A stretch of DNA of 47,170 bases from CAZDAW01 sp964503685 (lineage in GTDB: Bacteria; Chloroflexota; Anaerolineae; Anaerolineales; Anaerolineaceae): positions 1 through 47,170 of the forward strand of contig CAZDAW010000015.1 of the NCBI GenBank assembly GCA_964503685.1, written 5' to 3'. Of this stretch, positions 41,372 to 47,170 are shown piece by piece (the stretch's first letter is position 1; every line of letters begins with the position of its first letter). Made by a program: the position numbers and the translations under genes. The notes below the pieces were generated by a model. That model worked only from the letters and a program-made list of their open reading frames with translations, was not told the DNA's origin and searched no databases.

Positions 41372-42581
41372 AGTTTGCTTCCTCCATGATCAGTCTGTAT
41401 CCTTCCATGCCGATAACCCATTCCTCGTCAGTAGGCATAGATAGCACGCTGACTGGCGAATCAGGTTTGCTTACCAGAGTTATGCAATCTGGGGGTGCGT
41501 TCTTATTTTTTTCGGCATCCAGAGTTATTCCGCACCATTCCATTGATTGGCAGGTGTTCTCGCGAACACGCCAGTTTTGCACGCCAATGTCGTCTGTGAA
41601 GATAAGCGCATCCATGCCACTCAACACTGCAACACAGGCGCCGATATATTTTTTTAATCGGTGAACATACATATCAAATCCCAGGGTCGATCGTACATCT
41701 TTCTCTTCATCCATGCGCTTGATCAGATCGCGAATGTCGCTCGAGAAACCTGATATTCCCAACAAACCACTTTTTTTATTAAATAAATCGGTCAGTTGAT
41801 CAGCGTTATAGCCTTCGTTTTCGATCAAATGAAGAGGAATGCGGGGGTCCAAGTCGCCGGTGCGGGTGCTCATCATCAGGCCTGGAAGCGGGGAATAGCC
41901 CATCGAGGTATCGATCGACAGCCCACCACAAATTGCCGCCACACTGGAGCCGCCAGTTCCTAAATGACAGGCGACCATCCGAAGAGATTCCAGTGGTTGA
42001 TTAAGAAAGGTGGCCGCGGCGTGGGTTACATACTGATACGAAAGACCATGAAAACCATATTTACGTAAACCATATTCCCGAATCAGGTGGGCTGGCAGGG
42101 CGTATGTATAAGCCCACTCGGGCAGGGATGAGTGAAAAGCGGTATCAAAGGTAAGATATTGGGGGATACCAGGTAAAAGACGCTGGCATTCTTGAATGAC
42201 GCTCAATGAATTGGGGTTGTGGATGGGCGCCAGGGGAAGGCACCCGGCCAGCTTCTCCATGTTTTCGGGCGTCATAAAAACTGATTTTTGGAAGACGCTG
42301 CCGCCATGAACAAAACGATGCCCGATTAGGTCCACCTTTATGGATTTCTCTTTTAGATGCGCGATAACCAACCGGGCGGCTTCGGAATGATCATTTATGG
42401 GCGTCGTTAGTTTGTCAGCATCATTATTGTGGTGATGTTCGATAAAAGATGGCTCGCTTCCTTTAACGCCTACCCTGTGTGCTTTTCCCTTAACGATTGT
42501 TTCCAGATGATCAGGTGGGTGAGCAACATACACTTTGTAATTGAGAGAAGAACTCCCGCAGTTAAAAACCAGGATGTTCAA
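41358..42581 (-). CDS. ackA: Acetate kinase (acetate/propionate kinase family), variant active site
   Basis: A 407-residue acetokinase-family protein, the same length as Methanosarcina AckA (408). Conserved residues present: N7, S10, S12 (MNILVFNCGSSS), R89 (GHRFVHGG), H121 (LAPIHNP), D146 (FDTAFH), H178 (KYGFHG), R240 (TRTGDLDP) and E386 (PTDEE). Changed: the lysine after SSSL is Asn (N14), HLGNG is HLGTG (T209), and the nucleotide loop GGIGEN is DDIGVQN. It would interconvert acetate and acetyl-phosphate with ATP gain. The start is TTG 42581: GGAGG (42594-42590) lies 8 bases before it, and it gives the classic N-terminus. The ATG at 42596 overlaps that GGAGG and is unlikely. Confidence 0.87.
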   Translation of the reverse strand: MNILVFNCGSSSLNYKVYVAHPPDHLETIVKGKAHRVGVKGSEPSFIEHHHNNDADKLTTPINDHSEAARLVIAHLKEKSIKVDLIGHRFVHGGSVFQKSVFMTPENMEKLAGCLPLAPIHNPNSLSVIQECQRLLPGIPQYLTFDTAFHSSLPEWAYTYALPAHLIREYGLRKYGFHGLSYQYVTHAAATFLNQPLESLRMVACHLGTGGSSVAAICGGLSIDTSMGYSPLPGLMMSTRTGDLDPRIPLHLIENEGYNADQLTDLFNKKSGLLGISGFSSDIRDLIKRMDEEKDVRSTLGFDMYVHRLKKYIGACVAVLSGMDALIFTDDIGVQNWRVRENTCQSMEWCGITLDAEKNKNAPPDCITLVSKPDSPVSVLSMPTDEEWVIGMEGYRLIMEEANYADS

Positions 42582-42743
42582 CAAAAAAACCTCCATGCAG
42601 TCAGACGTGTTATCGAAATCAATCAGCAATTGACTTGATCATTACCCATATCCTAACACCGGCTTATTGATCCGGCAAGTTACATCAATACGGGAGACAG
42701 CCTGACAAATATCATGGCAGGTAAATTAATGATGAGCCGATTA

Positions 42744-44357
42744 TTATTTTATTGTATTCAGGCAACTCGAAGAAGTTTCTTCTACCAGGGTCAGGTCAAA
42801 ACGGTCGGGGGGTTCAGAATAATAGCTTTTGTCTTCCAATAGTGGATAGTTTGTTCCGAAATAATGATTGAAGATATAGCGGAATGAATTAACCGGAGAA
42901 ATGGATTCGTATAATTGATCGGCGCCATTATCCGGCAGATAATAGGCATTCAGGATTTGCATCCGATTTTCAGAGCGAATGCCATGGTCGCCTTGCAGTA
43001 CAATAATTGGCGGCGTTTTGGATTGGGTAATGATCGCCTGCAATAGTTCAGGCAGCCGGTTATCGAGGAAAGCTACCTGGTTGGCGTAACCTTTTTGGAA
43101 CAATTCTTCAGTCGAAGGCAATCCCATGTCCTCGCGATAATACAGGTCATCTTTGATCAAAGAGCCATCGGGAGTAAAAATGAAAGGCGGGTGGGGAACC
43201 ATGAGGTGGACAAAGACGAATTTTGGTCCCTGAATTGAGGGAATGTCTTTAAGTTTATTAAGAATATAGCGCTGGATGGTAGCGTGGTCGTTGTAGGGAA
43301 ACATGATCGTATCGATTATACGGTTGAATGCGTTTATGCGGATGTCGACCACAATCCGGACAGCAGTACTATTGATTAACAATACTTCGAAAGGCTGAAT
43401 TTGCATTAAGAAGCGCGGCGGCTGTGGGGGGCTGAAAACCCTTGCTGATCCGGAAATTTCGGGCAGGCCAAACCCGCTGCCGAAGACAATTGTTTGATAA
43501 CCAAGATTTTCCAATTTGGAGCGTGCCAGCGAGTAATCCAATGGTTCATCCAACATGTCCTCGTCTTCGATCCCCTCGCCAACATTTTCGAGATAATCGA
43601 GGTTGAGTGATGAAACCAGGGAAAGTCGTGTTTGAGCATAGTTGCTGCGGCTGCAATTGGCCACGTAAAAGCCCATTTCGCGAAGCTGGTTGAGAAAGGC
43701 GGTATTGTCGTAGTGCACATCATCCAAAATGGCATCGTGACGGGCATACATATCCAGAATAATATAATAAATATCAGGCTGATGACCATCAGCGATTTTT
43801 AATGGATTGGATGATAGGGACTCATCCAGCCATTTGGACCATTCGGGGGAAAGGTGCTGTTCCGATGCTGATAATTGATTGGATGGTTCGTCTGTTTCTT
43901 GAAGGATAGATTGGCTGATCTGAAATATTGGGAAAAGAAGCAGCAGAATGCCCACCCAATTCAGCAACTGTGTGGCTGCAGAAAAATCGCGTAATACTCG
44001 TATTGATAAAAATAATCCAATGGATAAGAGAACAATATATATTGTTCCCAGTATTGTGTGCCGCCCCAAATTCACGCCCAACAAAGGATTGTCTCGCAAG
44101 AGGTTGTAAAGATGGCCATAGGAATAAAAAAGGACCAAAAGGAAGGTCGCAACCACTCCTGCTTTACGCCAGTTTTTTAAAGGTATCAGCGCTAGAGCAA
44201 GAATCAATGCGGCAAGAATGATTGAAATGACCAGTGGGCGGAGGGCAACAGCCGGTTCGACCTCTGTGAGATTGTTAGCTAACAAAGCCAGAACAGGGTA
44301 GATGGCAAACAGAAAAGTGTGAAAAGGATAACGTTTCAAAGGATTAAAGCCTTTCAC
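42744..44357 (-). CDS. Membrane-anchored sulfatase / alkaline-phosphatase-superfamily enzyme
   Basis: A 537-residue protein. Five or so hydrophobic helices (about 12-150) precede a sulfatase-like catalytic domain. The first metal-site Asp is in IYYIILDMYAR, the likely nucleophile region is NYAQTRLSLVSSL, VPHPPFIF carries a conserved His, and GDHGIRS supplies the late Asp-His pair. The layout resembles lipoteichoic-acid synthase and phosphoethanolamine transferase-like enzymes, so the substrate may be a lipid-linked surface polymer. The start is GTG 44357, 7 bases after TATAAT on the minus strand, so the message is probably leaderless. It is transcribed alone. Confidence 0.82.
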   Translation of the reverse strand: MKGFNPLKRYPFHTFLFAIYPVLALLANNLTEVEPAVALRPLVISIILAALILALALIPLKNWRKAGVVATFLLVLFYSYGHLYNLLRDNPLLGVNLGRHTILGTIYIVLLSIGLFLSIRVLRDFSAATQLLNWVGILLLLFPIFQISQSILQETDEPSNQLSASEQHLSPEWSKWLDESLSSNPLKIADGHQPDIYYIILDMYARHDAILDDVHYDNTAFLNQLREMGFYVANCSRSNYAQTRLSLVSSLNLDYLENVGEGIEDEDMLDEPLDYSLARSKLENLGYQTIVFGSGFGLPEISGSARVFSPPQPPRFLMQIQPFEVLLINSTAVRIVVDIRINAFNRIIDTIMFPYNDHATIQRYILNKLKDIPSIQGPKFVFVHLMVPHPPFIFTPDGSLIKDDLYYREDMGLPSTEELFQKGYANQVAFLDNRLPELLQAIITQSKTPPIIVLQGDHGIRSENRMQILNAYYLPDNGADQLYESISPVNSFRYIFNHYFGTNYPLLEDKSYYSEPPDRFDLTLVEETSSSCLNTIK

Positions 44358-44364
44358 GGCAATG

Positions 44365-44370
44365 ATTATA
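44365..44370 (-). promoter_or_regulatory. -10 box (TATAAT) 7 bases before the sulfatase-like gene
   Basis: On the minus strand TATAAT (44370-44365), the spacer CATTGCC and the GTG start (44357) follow in sequence, with no Shine-Dalgarno sequence. This is the same geometry as rnd. Confidence 0.6.
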
Positions 44371-44655
44371 CCCCTTAATTGTTTGGTGAATGATTAACGC
44401 CCACCGGGGAGCTAACGGGTGTTTTGCGCCCTTGGTCCGACAGATACGTGTCGCGCTGGTACAGGCAGGGCCAGTGTCAGTGTCAGTATAAATCACTCAC
44501 AGAATAAAATCGCTGCCCGGCGAGGTCTTGGAAGTGAAAAAATGTCAAACAGAGGTCAAGGCTCTTTTCATGAAAATCTGAATGGTTTGAGCGACTTTTT
44601 CTTTAACGAGGTTTTATAGCAAATGTGTTAAAGAAATGTCGGTTTTGTTAGATGT
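44371..44655. other. Sparse region without a supported gene
   Basis: I see no convincing gene. A 66-codon plus-strand frame (44419-44619) has no ribosome binding site and a composition that does not look protein-like. A short tandem repeat, CAGTGT CAGTGT CAGTAT, lies at 44472-44489. The stretch may hold the 3' region of the small gene at 44656 or decayed sequence. Confidence 0.5.
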
Positions 44656-44820
44656 TTAGGTGATTGCCTGAGTTATCTGACCAATTTCATTAACAACTGT
44701 CACGAAAGAGGCCAATGATTTTCCCATTTCTGAAGCGACAACTCTAAATCCCAGTTCAGCCTCATCAACTTGTGCGGCATCGGTGGGCGCATTGAAAGAG
44801 TCGGTGATTTGATTATTCAT
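44656..44820 (-). CDS. 54-residue hypothetical protein
   Basis: A short frame beginning MNNQITDSFNAPTDAAQVDE with GGGAG as ribosome binding site 7 bases before ATG 44820. The frame extends to 44859 but the longer start has no such site. The C-terminal half is probably a single amphipathic helix (ELGFRVVASEMGKSLASFVT). There is no cysteine, signal peptide or membrane helix. I do not recognise a family. It lies alone between a hairpin (44923-44962) and the empty stretch, near a 12-bp palindrome that could be an operator. Confidence 0.5.
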   Translation of the reverse strand: MNNQITDSFNAPTDAAQVDEAELGFRVVASEMGKSLASFVTVVNEIGQITQAIT

Positions 44821-44902
44821 GCGATTCTCCCTATATACGGTGTAAAAAGATAACTCCAACTGAGAATCGATACCACGAATTTATGGCGCGCAACGAATTT
44901 TC

Positions 44903-44914
44903 AGTGCATGCACT
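44903..44914. repeat. 12-bp perfect palindrome AGTGCATGCACT
   Basis: It lies about 83 bases upstream of the 54-residue gene and 9 bases from the terminator hairpin. It could be a dimeric repressor site. Only one copy was seen. Confidence 0.4.
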
Positions 44915-44922
44915 CGTAACAA

Positions 44923-44962
44923 ACAAAACATCCCGGTAATCTTTATGGCCGGGGCGTTTTGT
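44923..44962. terminator. Hairpin terminator after the two-repeat protein gene
   Basis: A two-part stem: ACAAAAC (44923-44929) with GTTTTGT (44956-44962), and CCCGG (44932-44936) with CCGGG (44949-44953). On the minus strand the outer arm ends in GTTTTGTTTGTT, giving a U-rich tail. It lies 51 bases after the stop of the gene at 45014. Confidence 0.7.
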
Positions 44963-45013
44963 TCAACCAGTAACTTTTTATTTGTAAAATTGATTTAACC
45001 ATCTCCGGGGCGG

Positions 45014-45469
45014 TTAAGCGCTCAGGTCGATCATGTGCCCTGAATTCAGCAAGCCAGCCTCGTTTAATTGGGTGAGCAAAGACTGCTGTTGTTCACTGGT
45101 CAAGCTGGATAAATTATACTGGCTCAGGATTGATTGCAAGGATTCTAAAGCAGAGACGTTGATCCCTGAGCTTTTACTGCTGGACTCGCCTTGCTGTGGA
45201 GGCGGAGGCGGGGGCGGCATCAACGAGCGTATCTCCTCATCGTCAAAACCGGCCGCTTCGATGGCTTCTGACAACCCTTTACCAGGGCGGATGCCGGCTT
45301 CGCGGAAGGCGTCGAAGATTTCTTTGACGTCGTCGGAGGTGAGGTTTTCAGGATCGTACTTCGATAGAATATCTTCTACCTGTTGCTGTTGATCTTCGGT
45401 GAGCGTCTGCGAGCCTTGCATCTGGTCAAATCGCTGCATGGGGCCAAAACCTTGAATACTATTCATCAT
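45014..45469 (-). CDS. Hypothetical protein with internal duplication and polyproline linker
   Basis: A 151-residue protein of unknown function. Two similar helical units flank a linker of eight prolines in a run: ILSKYDPENLTSDDVKEIF.DAFREAGI (about 34-60) and ILSQYNLSSLTSEQQQSLL.TQLNEAGLL (about 113-141). The first unit loosely matches an EF-hand loop (D, E, S, D, E at positions 1, 3, 7, 9, 12 of DPENLTSDDVKE), but glycine 6 is missing and the second unit lacks the ligands. The N-terminus is Gln/Met-rich. There is no signal peptide. ATG 45469 or 45466 follows AAGGA. It is a single gene with its own terminator. Confidence 0.7.
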   Translation of the reverse strand: MMNSIQGFGPMQRFDQMQGSQTLTEDQQQQVEDILSKYDPENLTSDDVKEIFDAFREAGIRPGKGLSEAIEAAGFDDEEIRSLMPPPPPPPQQGESSSKSSGINVSALESLQSILSQYNLSSLTSEQQQSLLTQLNEAGLLNSGHMIDLSA

Positions 45470-45725
45470 CTGTTTTCCTTGTCCTTTCTTTTTGTTTTGA
45501 TAATGTGTACATGGTTGGATGCGATGATCACATTATAGGAATCGAAAATTTAGATTTGGTATAGAGTTGATAAAATTAGTGTGAATAAGTATTAAGATGG
45601 CAATCCAAAATGGTTAAACCAGCATAAAAAATGCTGCTCAATTTGCCAACAATGGTTTGTGATATGGGTGATCTCTGCGGGATGTTTAAAAAATGGGGTT
45701 TCAGGCAGCAGTTATAAATAGCGGA

Positions 45726-46367
45726 TTATTGATTACCATGACGGAGAAGAAATTCTTTAGCAAGCTGGTTGGTTTTAGGGCTTCTGGTTCTGGTATGCCC
45801 TTCAATGAAGCCAATTAATTCAGTTCTATTCTCATACTGGTCAAAAACAACATCGAATGCTTTGATAATGTCGCCAATCAAATAATCCTGTTGTTTTGGC
45901 GGAAAAATTGTATCATTCTCTATATTGATTAAATATGGAATGATTTTCTTCATCAAATCCGGTTTGTTGAGCATGATTTTAGAGCAATTCCTGATGCAGC
46001 AACTGGCGGTCATAAACTTGGCATCTCGGATGTGCTGCATATATTTGCCAATAATGGCGTCTGTCAGGTTCTGCGTATCTACTTTGGACAAATTAGCGAT
46101 AATAGTGAGGCCGATATCCCGATGATATGAGTTCTTGTGATTCAATAAGCGATAAAAACTTCTCCAGTGTGGATAGAATAATTCCGGTTTGATGTAACTT
46201 GCCTCAGAGATAATCTCGTAGCAGTGATAATAGACCATGATATTCTTGTTCGAAATCATCTGCTCGATGAGCAAGTTGCGTAATACTTCATCACGCTGAA
46301 TTTGTTTGATATATTTTTGCCTGTCAAAATCAGGCTTGCTAATATCGCCAAGTATTGATGGATCCAT
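45726..46367 (-). CDS. Hypothetical HEAT/ARM-like helical repeat protein
   Basis: A 213-residue protein that appears all-helical, with repeating amphipathic helix pairs such as NKNIMVYYHCYEIISEASYI, SYHRDIGLTIIANLSKV and KFMTASCCIRNCSKIML. This is the pattern of HEAT/ARM-type scaffolds. No catalytic motif, signal peptide or membrane helix is seen. The gene uses visibly more A/T-ending codons (AAT, ATT, AAA) than its neighbours, which suggests a different origin. It is divergent from the gene at 46592. I cannot name a family. Confidence 0.65.
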   Translation of the reverse strand: MDPSILGDISKPDFDRQKYIKQIQRDEVLRNLLIEQMISNKNIMVYYHCYEIISEASYIKPELFYPHWRSFYRLLNHKNSYHRDIGLTIIANLSKVDTQNLTDAIIGKYMQHIRDAKFMTASCCIRNCSKIMLNKPDLMKKIIPYLINIENDTIFPPKQQDYLIGDIIKAFDVVFDQYENRTELIGFIEGHTRTRSPKTNQLAKEFLLRHGNQ

Positions 46368-46591
46368 GTTTACTGTTGTAACCTATCACATTTGCTGTTT
46401 GCATAAGATTGTTTTCAGTTCTTTCATTATATTGGGTAAAATATGACAATCGTGTGTCGTGTTATGTTTTTCAGTCAGTGGATTTTACTTTTTATAAGTA
46501 ATCTGTTATACAATTTAGCAGGATATTGCTGTTTTGTGGAACGGATAGGAATCCTGCTTTCGCTTCAATTTATTTATCAAGGAGAATAAAC
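46368..46591. other. Divergent AT-rich intergenic region
   Basis: A 224-base gap with no gene. A TACAAT box at 46509-46514 is a possible -10 for the plus-strand gene at 46592, with a weak -35. AAGGAG at 46579-46584 is that gene's ribosome binding site. Confidence 0.5.
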
Positions 46592-47146
46592 ATGCAAAAA
46601 TCGATCCAGTATTTTGAAACCCCCGGTAAAGGAAACACGGATGATACCCTGAAGGCTGCACGAGCAAGGGTGGAGGAGTTGGGTATCAAACAACTGGTTC
46701 TGGCTACGTCGCACGGATACACGGCCAAACGCGCTAAAGTCATCTTCGAAGGACTTGATATCAGGATTATCCCAGTTGCGATTTGCGCGGGATATGCCGA
46801 GGAGGGCTGGACGATGAGCATGGCGGAACGCGAATCGCTGGAAAAATTAGGTTTGCAGGTGTTGGTCACAACGCATGCCTTGAGCGGGGACGCCAGCGAG
46901 GGGATGGGGGTTGCCGCGGCGAATACGGTTGTGCGCGATACACTATATCTTTTTGGACAGGGAACAAAAGTGGCGGTCGAGGTGACGTTGATGGCAGCCG
47001 ACGCCGGGTTGCTGGATATGTCAGCGGAGGTGATGGCGATTGGAGGAACTGAAGAAGGGGCGGATACAGCACTGGTGATCAAGCCAGCCTACAGCCGCAA
47101 GATTAAATCGCTGCGCGTCCGAGAGATTGTGACAAAGCCACGGTAA
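46592..47146 (+). CDS. Pyruvate kinase alpha/beta (C-terminal) domain-like protein
   Basis: A 184-residue protein resembling the C-terminal allosteric domain of pyruvate kinase as a stand-alone unit: GKGNTDDTLKAARARVEELGIKQLVLATSHGYTAKRA is the characteristic start, and the late AIGGTEEGADTALVIKPA is a glycine-rich binding loop. The catalytic TIM-barrel of pyruvate kinase is absent, so it is not a kinase. The role of such stand-alone proteins is not established; they may bind nucleotide or phosphorylated ligands. ATG 46592 follows AAGGAG. The longer frame to 46526 is not supported. Confidence 0.85.
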   Translation: MQKSIQYFETPGKGNTDDTLKAARARVEELGIKQLVLATSHGYTAKRAKVIFEGLDIRIIPVAICAGYAEEGWTMSMAERESLEKLGLQVLVTTHALSGDASEGMGVAAANTVVRDTLYLFGQGTKVAVEVTLMAADAGLLDMSAEVMAIGGTEEGADTALVIKPAYSRKIKSLRVREIVTKPR

Positions 47147-47170
47147 GGGAAAGAAGCTAATTAATCCAAG

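Noticed and set aside
44419..44619. Plus-strand frame of 66 codons in the empty region
   Set aside because: No ribosome binding site, an unusual Ser/Arg/Gly mix and no recognisable pattern. It partly consists of the CAGTGT tandem repeat.
1..47170. CRISPR arrays, insertion sequences, prophage or attachment sites
   Set aside because: No regularly spaced repeats, transposase, integrase or phage structural gene could be found on either strand.

Overview
The window looks like a bacterial chromosome segment of mid GC content, most likely from a Chloroflexota member near Anaerolineae. This rests on the gene set and on a LexA-type operator of the Gram-positive form (GAAC-N4-GTTC), a form also reported for the Chloroflexota genus Dehalococcoides. 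No rRNA gene or marker phylogeny is available here, so the taxonomy is an inference. I saw no insertion sequence, prophage or CRISPR array. About 90% of the DNA is coding, and many genes are translationally coupled (ATGA or TAATG overlaps).

Layout. 1-5074: envelope glycoconjugate genes (partial FAD oxidoreductase, UPF0104 membrane protein, GT2-TPR glycosyltransferase) and an ABC-F ATPase. 5094-6807: a two-gene, split glutamine-dependent NAD synthetase. 6924-11778: NfeD-slipin pair, a GNAT acetyltransferase, RNase D overlapping a beta-CASP nuclease, and tRNA-Ser(CGA). 11956-14082: greA and lysS, each followed by a strong terminator. 14207-17990: ECF sigma factor, zinc-less anti-sigma factor, NUDIX hydrolase, small membrane protein, selA. 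18059-20910: GT-C type membrane glycosyltransferase and M24 peptidase. 20970-24570: translation-fidelity genes (tsaD, convergent tsaC, prmC, prfA). 24736-30746: a complete cytochrome bd module, cydABDC. 30854-33220: a secreted VIT-VWA protein. 33326-34093: a SWIM mini-protein and a 79-residue protein under a consensus promoter covered by a perfect LexA-like palindrome. 34112-39119: alkaline-phosphatase-superfamily enzyme, LysM-M23 peptidase, MEMO-family protein, CNNM/CorC transporter. 39116-42581: a minus-strand operon of acetate kinase, a degenerate acetate-kinase paralogue and dinB. 42744-44357: membrane sulfatase-like enzyme. 44371-46367: a sparse, more AT-rich stretch with three orphan genes. 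46592-47146: a pyruvate-kinase C-domain-like protein.

The most notable items are (i) the SOS-type promoter in front of an unknown 79-aa protein, (ii) the tandem acetate-kinase pair, in which the second member has lost nearly every catalytic residue and the first has itself changed several, and (iii) a recurring promoter design in which an (often extended) -10 box sits about 6-11 bases before a start codon that has no ribosome binding site. This implies leaderless or nearly leaderless mRNAs, and includes one pair of back-to-back divergent promoters built on a single palindrome.
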